Numbered from the stretch's first letter, positions 45,702 to 53,916 are shown. The stretch is 64,000 nucleotides of DNA from Nocardioides mangrovi (GCF_020073815.1 NZ_JAIQZJ010000011.1:144739-208738); one strand, 5' to 3'. Translations and numbers: made by a program. Notes: generated by a model not told the origin, from the sequence alone.

Positions 45702-47171
45702 GTGGTTCTGGCAACGTCCCTCCTCGCGGCCGTCCTGGTCGTCGCAGGTGCGGTCGTCGCCGTCGCCGTGGCCGCGGTGCTGAGGCGCCCCCGGCGGGAC
45801 ACCCCGAGACCGGAGCCGGAGCCCTCACGGCCCGGGGCACCGGCCGCGTCCACGAACGACGGCGCCCTCGACTCCGTGACCCGACTCCCCCACCGCGACC
45901 TGCTGACCCAGCGCGGACCGTCGATCCTCGCCGCCGCGGCGGCCGCGGGTGGCGACGGGGTGATCGCCGTGCTGCTCTTCGACCTCGACCGGTTCAAGAC
46001 GGTCAACGACGGGGCCGGGCACCACATCGGCGACCAGGTGCTGGCCGAGATCGGTGCCCGGACCCGGTCGTGCCTCCTGCCCGGTGAGATCGCGGTCCGG
46101 CTCGGTGGCGACGAGTTCGCGATGCTGGTCGGCCCGCTCCCCCCGGGGCGGGAGGTCGACGACCGTGTGCGCCAGCTGCTCACGACGCTGAGCGCACCGG
46201 TCTTCCTCGACGGCCTGCGCATCTCGGTCGGCGTCTCGCTCGGCGTCTCGATCGCCGGCACCGACGGCGACGACCTCGACGAGCTCCTCCAGGCCGCCGA
46301 CCAGGCCATGTACGTCGCCAAGGCGGCCGGGCCCGGGCAGTGGCGACGGAGCGAGAGCCCACCGCACGGCATCGGCAGCCATCGCCTGCGCGACGACCTC
46401 GCCGCCGCTGTCGGCCGGGGCGAGCTGACGCTCCACTACCAGCCGCAGGTCGACAGCCGCACCGGTCGGGTGACCGGCTTCGAGGCGCTCGTCCGGTGGC
46501 ACCACGCCGAGCTCGGCCTGCTGCTGCCCAGCCAGTTCGTGCCGATGGCCGAGCGCACGGGTCTGATCGCCGACATCACCACCTTCACCCTCGACGCCGC
46601 CCTGTCCGACCACGCACGCCTGGCGTCACTGGCACCCGGCTGCACCGTGTCGGTCAACATCTCGGCCCGGACGATGTTCGGCGAGGACCTCGTGCACGAG
46701 CTGGAGGAGCTGCTCGACCGGCATCGCGTAGCACCGGCCGACCTCGTCCTGGAGGTCCCCGGGCCATCACCGCGACCCACGCTCGAGGTGCTGGGGCTCT
46801 TCGCGTCCCTCGGCCGGCTCGGGTGCGGGGTCAGCGTGCACGGCTTCGGATCGACCCACTCCTCCCTCGGCGCGCTCTGGCACTACCCGGCCGTGCGGGA
46901 GGCGAAGATCGATCCGACGGTCATCCAGGCGCTCGACCAGACGCCGGGCACCGAGCGGCTGGTCCGGGCGCTGATCGCGGGCGTCCGCGGCCTCGAGGTG
47001 CGTGCCGTGGCGGAGGGCGTCGACTCCCCGGTCGCCGCCCGCCGCCTGTGCGAGCTCGGCGCCGACGCGCTGCAGGGCAACTGGATCGGCCCCGCCACCC
47101 CGCTCGCCGGTATCCGGGACTGGATGCGGCAGTGGGCCGCCACGCCCGCCGCCTGGGCCGACGCGGACTAG
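45702..47171 (+). CDS. Membrane diguanylate cyclase: intact GGDEF with degenerate EAL
   Basis: The 489-residue protein has one N-terminal membrane helix (about 3-27) and a Pro-rich linker. A GGDEF domain (about 55-210) has the perfect active-site GGDEF at 135-139 and FDLDRFKTVND. The inhibitory RxxD I-site is absent (LPGE instead). A C-terminal EAL domain keeps EAL at 261-263, but DDFG has become HGFG (380-383) and the ELTE Glu is lost (Gly354). It is probably a c-di-GMP synthase with a non-catalytic, possibly sensory, EAL domain. GTG 45702 follows AAGGA, 4 bases after pilO. Confidence 0.88.
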   Translation: MVLATSLLAAVLVVAGAVVAVAVAAVLRRPRRDTPRPEPEPSRPGAPAASTNDGALDSVTRLPHRDLLTQRGPSILAAAAAAGGDGVIAVLLFDLDRFKTVNDGAGHHIGDQVLAEIGARTRSCLLPGEIAVRLGGDEFAMLVGPLPPGREVDDRVRQLLTTLSAPVFLDGLRISVGVSLGVSIAGTDGDDLDELLQAADQAMYVAKAAGPGQWRRSESPPHGIGSHRLRDDLAAAVGRGELTLHYQPQVDSRTGRVTGFEALVRWHHAELGLLLPSQFVPMAERTGLIADITTFTLDAALSDHARLASLAPGCTVSVNISARTMFGEDLVHELEELLDRHRVAPADLVLEVPGPSPRPTLEVLGLFASLGRLGCGVSVHGFGSTHSSLGALWHYPAVREAKIDPTVIQALDQTPGTERLVRALIAGVRGLEVRAVAEGVDSPVAARRLCELGADALQGNWIGPATPLAGIRDWMRQWAATPAAWADAD

Positions 47172-47177
47172 ACAGGC

Positions 47178-47204
47178 TCAAGGCAGGGCGGGCCTACGTC
47201 GACA
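47178..47204 (+). promoter_or_regulatory. FliA/WhiG-type promoter before the 47237 gene (P6)
   Basis: TCAAG (47178-47182) and TCGACA (47199-47204), same 27-base frame with one mismatch in the -10 core (TCGA for CCGA). Predicted leader is about 26 bases. Confidence 0.6.
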
Positions 47205-47236
47205 CCGTCGACAGCCACCCACCAAGGAGCCGTCCT

Positions 47237-48118
47237 GTGCGCCTCGACACCTCGTCGTTCGATGCCGTCCCCGTCATCCCGCTCGCGGCCGGCCTGGTCG
47301 CGCTGGTGGTGCTGCTCTGGATCCGGACGCGCTCGCGACGGCTCCGTCGTCCACCGACCGCGCGGCAGACGACCGTGGCCATCCCGTCGCCGACGACCTC
47401 GGCCCCCGTCGTCGAGGCGCGTGCGGTGGTGGCCGCCCGGGCGCCCGGGGTCGGCACGCCGGCCTACGCCGACCTCGCCCGTGAGCACGGCCGCAACGGT
47501 CACGCCCGCGAGGCGGCCGTCAGCCAGTGGGCGGCCGACCTCCGCGTCCTCGGCCCCCTGCTCGGCGCGAGCGGCCAGCAGCTGGCCGGCACCCAGGCGG
47601 CAGCCGCGGCCCGCGACACCCGGGACGCCGTCGCCAGCGCCCGCGATCTGGCGGTGGAGCTCGCCGCCGACAGCAGTGGTGTCCCTGCCCTGCTCGCACC
47701 CGTCGACCACGTGCCAGCCCGAGCCGACCTGCCCGTCGAGCCGGATCCCGCCCCGCGCGACGTGACGATGCTCCTCGACCGGGCGGCCGAGCGGATGGCC
47801 GCTGCGGGCCGCACCGCAGCAGGGGACATCGACTCGGCCCGCACCCAGGCCCGCGAGGCCGACCTCGCGTCGTTCGAGGCCCTGCTGCTCGAGTCCGCGC
47901 GCACCCACGGCGACCACCGTCTCGTCTCGCTCGACCTGCGCCTCGACCTCGCCCGTCGCGCGCTGGTCTTCAGCGACGCTGACCAGCAGGGCCCCACGGG
48001 GCTGGACGAGCCACTCGACACCTTCGTCGCGCGCACCCGCGCCGTCCTCCGGTCCGTCGTCGAGCCGCACGAGACCGAGGCGCTCGACGCCTCCTTCGTC
48101 GACGCGGTCGTCGCATGA
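47237..48118 (+). CDS. Membrane-anchored hypothetical protein of the pilus locus
   Basis: I do not recognise a family. The 293-residue product has one N-terminal membrane helix (about 10-29, VPVIPLAAGLVALVVLLWIR). A basic segment and a mostly helical Ala/Arg/Asp-rich domain (about 75-290) follow, with likely coiled coils. GTG 47237 follows AAGGAG. It has its own FliA-type promoter and overlaps the prepilin peptidase start (ATGA), so it is almost surely part of the pilus system. It could be a monoderm substitute for a pilus accessory protein; that is inference. Confidence 0.65.
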   Translation: MRLDTSSFDAVPVIPLAAGLVALVVLLWIRTRSRRLRRPPTARQTTVAIPSPTTSAPVVEARAVVAARAPGVGTPAYADLAREHGRNGHAREAAVSQWAADLRVLGPLLGASGQQLAGTQAAAAARDTRDAVASARDLAVELAADSSGVPALLAPVDHVPARADLPVEPDPAPRDVTMLLDRAAERMAAAGRTAAGDIDSARTQAREADLASFEALLLESARTHGDHRLVSLDLRLDLARRALVFSDADQQGPTGLDEPLDTFVARTRAVLRSVVEPHETEALDASFVDAVVA

Positions 48119-48924
48119 CCGACCCCGCGGTCCCGATCACGGTCTGGGTCGGCCTCGTCACCGTGCTCGGCCTGGCCACGGGATCGTTCCTCAACGTCGT
48201 CGTCCACCGGGTCCCCGCCGGGGTGTCGGTGGTCCGACCGCCCTCGTCCTGCCCCGCGTGCGGCCACGTGGTCCGGGCCCGCGACAACGTGCCGGTGCTG
48301 TCCTGGCTCGCACTGGGCGGGCGCTGTCGCGACTGCCGGGCCGCCATCCCGGTGCGGTACCCCCTCGTCGAGGCCGGGACCGCCGCCCTCTTCGCGATCG
48401 TCACGGTCCGCGTCGGGCAGACCCAGGGGCCGACCGTCCTCGTCGCCAGCCTGCTGGTGGCCGCCGCGTGCGTGGCGCTCGCGCTGATCGACCAGGCGCA
48501 CGGCCGGCTGCCGTTCTCGATCACCGGCGTCGCGGCCGTCGCGGCGGCGGCCACCCTCGCGGTCGGGTGGCGGCTGGGCCAGGTCTCGGGGACCGCGGTG
48601 GCCGGGGGCATCGCGGTCTGGCTCGTCGTCTACGGCGGCATCTGGCTCGGCTCTGCCGGACGCGGCATGGGGCTGGGCGACGTCGCCCTGGCCCCCCTGC
48701 TCGGAGCCGTCCTGGGCGCCGTGGGGATCGGGTCCGCGATCGTCGGTCTCGCGGCCGGCTTCGTGCTCGGCGCCCTCGCCGGGACGGTCCTGATGCTGCG
48801 CGGACGGGCCCGGCGCGGCACCCGCATCGCCCACGGCCCGTTCCTCGTCGTGGGCGCCGGATTCGGCCTCCTGTGGGGCGGCGCCCTCGCCTCGGCGTAC
48901 CTCGACCTGGTCGGACTCACCTGA
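48115..48924 (+). CDS. pilD: Prepilin peptidase PilD
   Basis: This aspartic protease cleaves and N-methylates prepilins. The 269-residue polytopic protein has the N-terminal GSFLNVVVHRVPAGVSVVRP segment and the zinc tetracysteine Cys46, Cys49, Cys71 and Cys74. Catalytic aspartates are Asp126 in LIDQAHGRLP and Asp189 in GMGLGDVALAP. Presence of the cytoplasmic Cys domain predicts both peptidase and methylase activity. It is coupled to the upstream anchored hypothetical gene and serves the five prepilin genes in the leftward operons. Confidence 0.95.
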   Translation: MTDPAVPITVWVGLVTVLGLATGSFLNVVVHRVPAGVSVVRPPSSCPACGHVVRARDNVPVLSWLALGGRCRDCRAAIPVRYPLVEAGTAALFAIVTVRVGQTQGPTVLVASLLVAAACVALALIDQAHGRLPFSITGVAAVAAAATLAVGWRLGQVSGTAVAGGIAVWLVVYGGIWLGSAGRGMGLGDVALAPLLGAVLGAVGIGSAIVGLAAGFVLGALAGTVLMLRGRARRGTRIAHGPFLVVGAGFGLLWGGALASAYLDLVGLT

Positions 48925-49054
48925 TTCGTGGGATTCCGAGAATCCTGTCTAGACAAAAGTTTGAATTACCGGACGACGCGTTTCTCGTAATGTCATCCTC
49001 CATTTGCCTCCTTTTATTGAGACCACTCGGGCCGGACTCAGGCAGGTGGGACCT
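48925..49054. other. AT-rich intergenic patch with a GGATTC palindrome
   Basis: This 130-base region is distinctly richer in A and T than its surroundings (for example ACAAAAGTTTGAATTACC and TCCTTTTATTGAG). GGATTCCGAGAATCC (48931-48945) is a perfect inverted repeat just after the pilD stop. It probably holds the promoter of the receiver-like/EAL operon. No copy of the TCAA-N17-CCGA motif is present, so this operon may be regulated differently. Confidence 0.55.
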
Positions 49055-49510
49055 ATGGGGAACTTGTCCTTTTCGCACCATCCACCCGTGCTCGTCATGG
49101 ACCGCGACACGGCGCACACCGCGGTCCTGCGGGACGGTCTGGCCGCAGTCCGGATGCTGAACCCGGTCGTCGAGGCGACCACGCCGGGCAAAGCGGTGCG
49201 CTACCTGCGCGGCTCCGGTCCGTACTCCGACCGCCTCTCCTACCCCCTGCCGGTCGTGGTCGTCACGACCTTCGAGCTCGACGACCCGGGCGGGCGCTTC
49301 GTCCTGCAGGCGGTCCGCGACATCGGCGGCCTGGGCACCATCCCCGTGCTCGCGATCGGCACGACGGCCGACGACGCCGAGGTCCTCGAGGCCCACCGGC
49401 TCGGCGCCACCGCCTACCTGGCCCGGTCCCTGGCCAGCCGGGTGCTCGTCGACGTGATCAGCGACCTCAACGTGCCCTGGTGCATCGTCGCCCAGCCGAC
49501 CGGGACCTGA
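49055..49510 (+). CDS. Degenerate response-regulator receiver-like protein
   Basis: The 151-residue single-domain protein has a CheY-like alternation of strands and helices: PVLVMDRDTAHTAVLRDGL, PVVVVTTFELDDPGG, TIPVLAIGTTADDAEVLEAHRLGATAYLARSL. The phospho-acceptor Asp at the end of strand 3 is replaced by Thr and the conserved Lys by Arg. Normal phosphorylation is therefore unlikely. ATG 49055 follows AGGTGGG. It is one base upstream of the EAL gene and is probably its regulator or partner. Confidence 0.6.
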   Translation: MGNLSFSHHPPVLVMDRDTAHTAVLRDGLAAVRMLNPVVEATTPGKAVRYLRGSGPYSDRLSYPLPVVVVTTFELDDPGGRFVLQAVRDIGGLGTIPVLAIGTTADDAEVLEAHRLGATAYLARSLASRVLVDVISDLNVPWCIVAQPTGT

Positions 49511-49511
49511 G

Positions 49512-50804
49512 ATGACCGTTCGCGCCGGCGCCGGCTCGCCCATGGAGCCCTGGCACACCGTCGACCCCTTCAAGGTGGCCGTCGCCCGTCTCGGCGCCGT
49601 CCGGACACGTGCCCACCGCCGCGACCAGGTCGCCGTCGTGGTGGCGGTGTCGATCGAGAACGCCGAGTCGATCATCGCGCGCCGCGGCTGGCAGGTGTAC
49701 GGCGCGGTGCTGGACGGACTGATCGACAAGAGCAAGGCGTTCCCCGCGCCCGTGTCGCTGCTGGCCACCTCGGAGCGAGGACTCGCGTTCGGGGTGACCG
49801 CGCCCGCACGGACGGCTCGTCGGACGGTCCACCGCTTCGCCGAGGTCCTCGACGGGCTCGTCGAGACACCCGAGGGGCCGGTGTGGGCGACCCGACGCAT
49901 CGCCGCGCACCGGTGCCGTCCCGGCCAGTCCTCGGTCGACTGCGTCGGCGCGGCCCGGGCGGCGCTCCTGGGCGCGGACGACCTGCGTCGGCGTGGCCCG
50001 GTCCACTGGACGCACGGGCAGTCCCTCGACGCCGGCCACGACGACATCGAGCTCGTCAACGACCTCGCCATCGCGCTGATGGCGAGCACCGAGCAGGTGG
50101 GAGTCGACTACCAGCCCGTCGTCGACCTCGCGACCGGGGAGGCCGTCGGGACCGAGGCCCTCGTCCGGTGGACGCACCCCCGCCACGGACCGGTCTCGGC
50201 CCTCACCACCGTCGGCCTCGCGGAGCACCACGGCCTCATCGCCCGCCTCGGCCACGTCGTGCTCGACCGGGCGCTCGACGAGGCGGCGGCGCGGAGCCTC
50301 GACCCCGACTTCCGGCTGCACGTCAACGTCTCCCCCTTCGAGCTCGGCGAGGAGGGGTACGTCGACGGCGTGCTCGGCGCGCTGTCCTCGCGCGGGCTTC
50401 CGCCCTCCCTGCTGCTGCTCGAGCTCACCGAGACCGCGGTGATGACGGAGGCCGAGGAGCTGCTACCCGTGCTGACCGCCCTGAGCGGGGCCGGGGTCGG
50501 GATCGGGATCGACGACTTCGGGACGGGCTACTCGTCGATCGCCCGGCTCCACGACCTGCCGGCCGACACGGTGAAGATCGATCGCTCCCTCGTCAGCGGC
50601 ATCGCCACCTCGCCGGAGGAGTTCGAGCTGCTCGGCTCGGTGCTCGGCCTGCTCCGCGCGACGGGGGTCCGGGTGATCGCGGAAGGCGTCGAGTCGGCGG
50701 TGCAGGTGGCGCACCTGCTGACGCTCGGCTGCGCCCTCGGACAGGGGTTCGCCCTGGGCATGCCGGGCGCCTGGCCGTCGGAGGAGTGCTCCCAGATCGC
50801 CTGA
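49512..50804 (+). CDS. EAL-domain c-di-GMP phosphodiesterase with degenerate GGDEF
   Basis: The 430-residue soluble protein has an N-terminal GGDEF-like fold (about 38-170) in which the signature is replaced by SERGLAFG. A complete EAL domain follows: EAL at 215-217, NVSPFE, ELTET (304-308), DDFGTGYSS with Asp334-Asp335, Lys355 in VKIDRSL and Glu391 in AEGVES. All metal and catalytic residues for c-di-GMP hydrolysis are present. It is coupled to the receiver-like gene and ends the pilus/c-di-GMP region. It complements the 45702-47171 protein, in which the opposite domain is ruined. Confidence 0.9.
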   Translation: MTVRAGAGSPMEPWHTVDPFKVAVARLGAVRTRAHRRDQVAVVVAVSIENAESIIARRGWQVYGAVLDGLIDKSKAFPAPVSLLATSERGLAFGVTAPARTARRTVHRFAEVLDGLVETPEGPVWATRRIAAHRCRPGQSSVDCVGAARAALLGADDLRRRGPVHWTHGQSLDAGHDDIELVNDLAIALMASTEQVGVDYQPVVDLATGEAVGTEALVRWTHPRHGPVSALTTVGLAEHHGLIARLGHVVLDRALDEAAARSLDPDFRLHVNVSPFELGEEGYVDGVLGALSSRGLPPSLLLLELTETAVMTEAEELLPVLTALSGAGVGIGIDDFGTGYSSIARLHDLPADTVKIDRSLVSGIATSPEEFELLGSVLGLLRATGVRVIAEGVESAVQVAHLLTLGCALGQGFALGMPGAWPSEECSQIA

Positions 50805-50814
50805 CGCCTTGGGA

Positions 50815-50830
50815 GTAAGGCTAACCTTAC
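50815..50830. promoter_or_regulatory. DtxR/IdeR-type iron box upstream of the siderophore reductase
   Basis: GTAAGGCTAACCTTAC is a perfect dyad with the AGGCTAACCT core of actinobacterial iron boxes. It lies 30 bases before the ATG at 50860, predicting iron-repressed expression. Confidence 0.82.
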
Positions 50831-50859
50831 CTCCGACGAAGGACGACGGAGGGAACGCA

Positions 50860-51663
50860 ATGCCCGCATGGCACGGTCAGGTCGAGTCGACGGAGTGGAT
50901 CACCCCGGCGCTGGTGCGCGTGGTGCTCGGCGGAGACGGGCTGGTCGGCTTCGAGCTCCCCGACGCCACCGACACCTACGTCAACGTCGCGATCCCGCCC
51001 GCCGGGGCGCCGTACGGCGGGGTCTTCGCGCCGGCCGAGGTGAAGGAGTCGCAGCCGAAGGAGCTGTGGCCCGTCCGCCGGCGCTACACGGTGCGCGACT
51101 GGGACGGTGCCCGACTGACCATCGACTTCGTCGTGCACGGCGACCACGGGATCGCCGGCCCCTGGGCCGCCCGGGCCACGCCCGGCGACGTGCTGGTCTT
51201 CGAGGGCCCGGGCAGCGGCTACCGCCCCGACCCGCAGGCCGACTGGCACCTGCTGGTCGGCGACGAGTCCGCGCTCCCGGCGATCGCCGCCTCGCTCGCG
51301 GCGGTCCCGGCCGGGCGACGCGTGGTCGCACGGCTGGTCTGCGACGGTCCCGAGCACGAGGTCCCGCTCCCCTGCCCCGGCGACCTCGACCTCCAGTGGC
51401 TGCACCGCACCGGTGCCGACGACGACGTGGACCTGCTCGCCGAGGCCGTGGCCGACCTGGACTTCCCCACCGGCCGCGTGCACGCCTTCATCCACGGCGA
51501 GGCCGACGAGATCCGCGCGATCCGCAAGCACCTGCTCACGGACCGCGGCCTCGCCCGCGCCGACCTGTCGTGTTCGCCCTACTGGCGCCGCACCATGACC
51601 GACGAGGCCTGGCGCGCGATCAAGCGGGACTACGTCGCCGCGATGGACGCCGACGTCGCCTGA
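50860..51663 (+). CDS. Siderophore-interacting protein (NAD(P)H-dependent ferric siderophore reductase)
   Basis: The SIP/ViuB-type flavoprotein reduces ferric siderophores to release iron in the cytoplasm. The 267-residue protein has the FAD-binding RRYTVRDWD motif and GPWAARATPGDVLVFEGPGSGY. Also present are DWHLLVGDESALPAIAASL and the C-terminal FIHGEADEIRAIRKHLL and CSPYWRRTMTDEAW segments characteristic of the family. ATG 50860 follows GGAGGG; an upstream ATG frame at 50809 overlaps the iron box and is unlikely. No siderophore biosynthesis or transport gene is in the window. Confidence 0.93.
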   Translation: MPAWHGQVESTEWITPALVRVVLGGDGLVGFELPDATDTYVNVAIPPAGAPYGGVFAPAEVKESQPKELWPVRRRYTVRDWDGARLTIDFVVHGDHGIAGPWAARATPGDVLVFEGPGSGYRPDPQADWHLLVGDESALPAIAASLAAVPAGRRVVARLVCDGPEHEVPLPCPGDLDLQWLHRTGADDDVDLLAEAVADLDFPTGRVHAFIHGEADEIRAIRKHLLTDRGLARADLSCSPYWRRTMTDEAWRAIKRDYVAAMDADVA

Positions 51664-51678
51664 CGAACCTCGGACGGG

Positions 51679-52827
51679 TCACTCGTACCGGATCAGACCC
51701 CGGATGTTCTTCCCGTCCCGCATGTCCTGGTAGCCCTGGTTGATCTCGTCGAGGGAGTACTCGGTCGTCACCATCTCGTCGAGCTTGAGCTTGCCCTCCA
51801 TGTAGAGGTGCAGCAGGCGCGGGATGTCGTAGCGCGGGTTGGCGTTGCCGAAGATGCAGCCGACCAGCTCCTTGCGCTGCATCGACATGTCGAAGAGGTT
51901 GAGCTTCACGTCCTCGGCCATCATGTTCGCCACCGCGGTGACGACGCCGCGGCCGGACTTCTTGATCAGGCCCATCATCGGGTTGATCAGGTCTCCGGTG
52001 GCCAGGCCGACCGCAAGGATCGCCTTGTCGGCCATCTGGCCGTAGGTGAGCTGGTTGATGAGCGGCTGCGCCTCCTCCATCGAGGCGGCGGCGTGGGTCG
52101 CGCCGAGGGTGAGGGCCTTCTCGCGCTTCCAGTCGACCGGGTCGATGGCGATCACGTGCCGCGCGCCGGCCAGCGCCGCGCCCTGGACGGCCGCCATGCC
52201 GATGCCGCCGATGCCGATGACGGCGACGGACTCGCCGGGCTGCACGTCGGCGGCGTACACCGCGGAGCCCCAGCCGGTCGTGACGCCGCAGCCGACGAGC
52301 GCGGCCTTGTCGAGCGGGATGTGCTTCTCGATCTTCACCGCGCTGTCGACGTTGACCACGGTGTACGGCGAGAACGTGCCGAGGCCGACCATGATGCCGA
52401 GGTCGCGGCCGTCCTTGGCGTGGTGCCGGTAGGAGAAGTCACCGAGCTGCATGCCGCTGAGCAGGAACGCGCCGAGGTCGCAGAGGTGCTGCTTGCCGGT
52501 CGAGCAGGACGGACACTTGCCGCAGGACGGGATGAAGCTGAAGACGACGTGGTCACCGACCTCGAAGCCCACGGTGTCCGGGCCGACCTCCTGCACCACG
52601 CCCGCACCCTCGTGCCCGCCGATCACCGGGAACTGCTTGAGACCGAAGGCCTCGGCGAGCTCCGGGTCGAGCACCATGTCGCCGGTCACCATGTGCTCGT
52701 CGGAGTGGCACAGACCGGACGCCGCGAGCTTCACCAGGAGCTCGCCCCGCTTGGGCGGGTCCAGCTCGATGTCCTCCACGCTCCACTCGGTGTGGGGCTC
52801 CCAGAGGATGGCGGCGCGAGTCTGCAT
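51679..52827 (-). CDS. Zinc-dependent alcohol dehydrogenase, class III/NDMA-dependent-like
   Basis: The 382-residue medium-chain dehydrogenase has catalytic zinc ligands in LCHSDEH and IGGHEGAG. The structural zinc lobe is CGKCPSCSTGKQHLC and the Rossmann loop is GIGGIGMAAVQGA. Length and the LDEMVTTEYSLDEINQGYQDMRDGKNIRGLIRY C-terminus fit the actinobacterial Rxyl_3153-type alcohol dehydrogenases, some of which need a redox cofactor such as NDMA or mycofactocin. ATG 52827 follows AGGAG. A KstR-like operator lies immediately upstream, hinting at a role in steroid or sterol-derived alcohol oxidation. Confidence 0.88.
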   Translation of the reverse strand: MQTRAAILWEPHTEWSVEDIELDPPKRGELLVKLAASGLCHSDEHMVTGDMVLDPELAEAFGLKQFPVIGGHEGAGVVQEVGPDTVGFEVGDHVVFSFIPSCGKCPSCSTGKQHLCDLGAFLLSGMQLGDFSYRHHAKDGRDLGIMVGLGTFSPYTVVNVDSAVKIEKHIPLDKAALVGCGVTTGWGSAVYAADVQPGESVAVIGIGGIGMAAVQGAALAGARHVIAIDPVDWKREKALTLGATHAAASMEEAQPLINQLTYGQMADKAILAVGLATGDLINPMMGLIKKSGRGVVTAVANMMAEDVKLNLFDMSMQRKELVGCIFGNANPRYDIPRLLHLYMEGKLKLDEMVTTEYSLDEINQGYQDMRDGKNIRGLIRYE

Positions 52828-52847
52828 GGTGTGCTCCTGGCGGTAAG

Positions 52848-52861
52848 TAGAACGTGTTCTC
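52848..52861. promoter_or_regulatory. KstR-like operator before the alcohol dehydrogenase
   Basis: TAGAACGTGTTCTC matches TnnAACnnGTTnnA at 7 of 8 fixed positions and contains the palindrome AGAACGTGTTCT. It lies 21 bases from the alcohol dehydrogenase start, in the divergent region shared with the SDR gene. Confidence 0.65.
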
Positions 52862-52956
52862 TTCTGGGGAGAACGTAGTCCCCGAAGCCGCCGCAGACCA
52901 GCGATCCGGGTGAATGGGGTCACATTCGGTACGCCGCTCCCCTAGCCTCAGCCGTC

Positions 52957-53724
52957 GTGACCGACTCCCCCGCCACCGCGCCCGCCCCGACCGCTCGCAT
53001 CCTCGTCACCGGCGCCGCCTCCGGGATCGGGCTGGCCACCGCGCGACTGCTCGCCGAGCGCGGCTCCCGGGTCCTGCTCTGGGATCTCGACGACGCCGTG
53101 CTGGACCGGGCCGCCGAGCTCGGGATGCCCGGCGCCGTCGTCGACGTGACGGCTGACCTCACCGGCCCGGTCGCGGCGGGCGCCGAGGCACTCGGCGGCA
53201 TCTCCGGTCTCGTCCACGCGGCCGGCGCCGTCCGTCCCGAGCCCGTCGGCGCGTTCGACTCCGACACGTGGGACGCGGTCGTCGACGTGAACCTGCGCTC
53301 TCACGCGCTCCTGGTGCAGGCGCTGGTCGACCACCTGCGTACGGCGGCCGCGGAGCCGTGCGGTGCGGCCGTGGTCGGCGTCGCCTCGATCGAGGGGCAC
53401 GCGGCGAGCCCGTGGATCCCGGCGTACTGCGCCTCGAAGGCCGGCCTGCACGGCCTGACCCGCTCCATGGCCGCCCAGCTCGGGCCCGAGGGGATCCGGG
53501 TCAACACGGTCAGCCCCGGCTTCGTGATCACGCCGATGCTGCAGCCCGCGCTCGACATCGACGAGGTGCGGACCGGCTTCGAGCAGGCCACGCCCCTGGG
53601 CCGGATGGCCCAGCCGGCGGAGGTCGCGGCCGCGATCGCCTTCCTGCTCTCGACCGACGCGTCGTTCGTGACCGGCGCCGACCTCGTGGTCGACGGCGGA
53701 CTCACCAGCCAGCACCGCGGCTGA
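52957..53724 (+). CDS. Short-chain dehydrogenase/reductase
   Basis: The 255-residue SDR has the cofactor loop TGAASGIGLATA, LVHAAGAVRP, the active-site YCASK (Tyr-x3-Lys) and SPGFVITPM. NAD(H) preference is suggested by Asp in LLWDLDD at the end of strand 2. The substrate is unknown. GTG 52957 has TAGCCT 8 bases upstream and no ribosome-binding site. It is divergent from the alcohol dehydrogenase across a KstR-like site and convergent with a phosphatase gene across a repeat block. Confidence 0.88.
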   Translation: MTDSPATAPAPTARILVTGAASGIGLATARLLAERGSRVLLWDLDDAVLDRAAELGMPGAVVDVTADLTGPVAAGAEALGGISGLVHAAGAVRPEPVGAFDSDTWDAVVDVNLRSHALLVQALVDHLRTAAAEPCGAAVVGVASIEGHAASPWIPAYCASKAGLHGLTRSMAAQLGPEGIRVNTVSPGFVITPMLQPALDIDEVRTGFEQATPLGRMAQPAEVAAAIAFLLSTDASFVTGADLVVDGGLTSQHRG

Positions 53725-53740
53725 GGCAGCCGAGCGCCGA

Positions 53741-53851
53741 GTCGAGGGTTTCCGCGGGTCGGGTCGAGGGTTTCCGCGGGTCGGGTCGAGGGTTTCCGCG
53801 GGATGTACGACGGAAAGCAGCGACTCAACCCACGAGAAACCTCTACTCGAC
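53741..53851. repeat. GAGGGTTTCCGC-family intergenic inverted repeat, copy 2
   Basis: Three direct units GTCGAGGGTTTCCGCGGG start at 53741, 53763 and 53785 (period 22). An inverted end, GAGAAACCTCTACTCGAC, lies at about 53834-53851. The block fills the gap between the convergent SDR and phosphatase genes and matches the block at 1-110 in period, end and internal segment. Confidence 0.85.
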
Positions 53852-53916
53852 GGATCTGCTGATCGAGCCGGGTGGTCCCGAGGTGGGACCACCCGGCCGA
53901 CCCGTTCGTGGGCTGC

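Noticed and set aside
48925..49054. c-di-GMP riboswitch before the receiver-like/EAL operon
   Set aside because: No conserved GEMM-type core or tetraloop-receptor helix could be recognised; the region is A/T-rich with a short dyad only.
53741..53851. Possible CRISPR array because of 22-base periodic repeats
   Set aside because: Repeats are contiguous with only about 4 bases between, lack spacers, include an inverted end and have no cas genes nearby.
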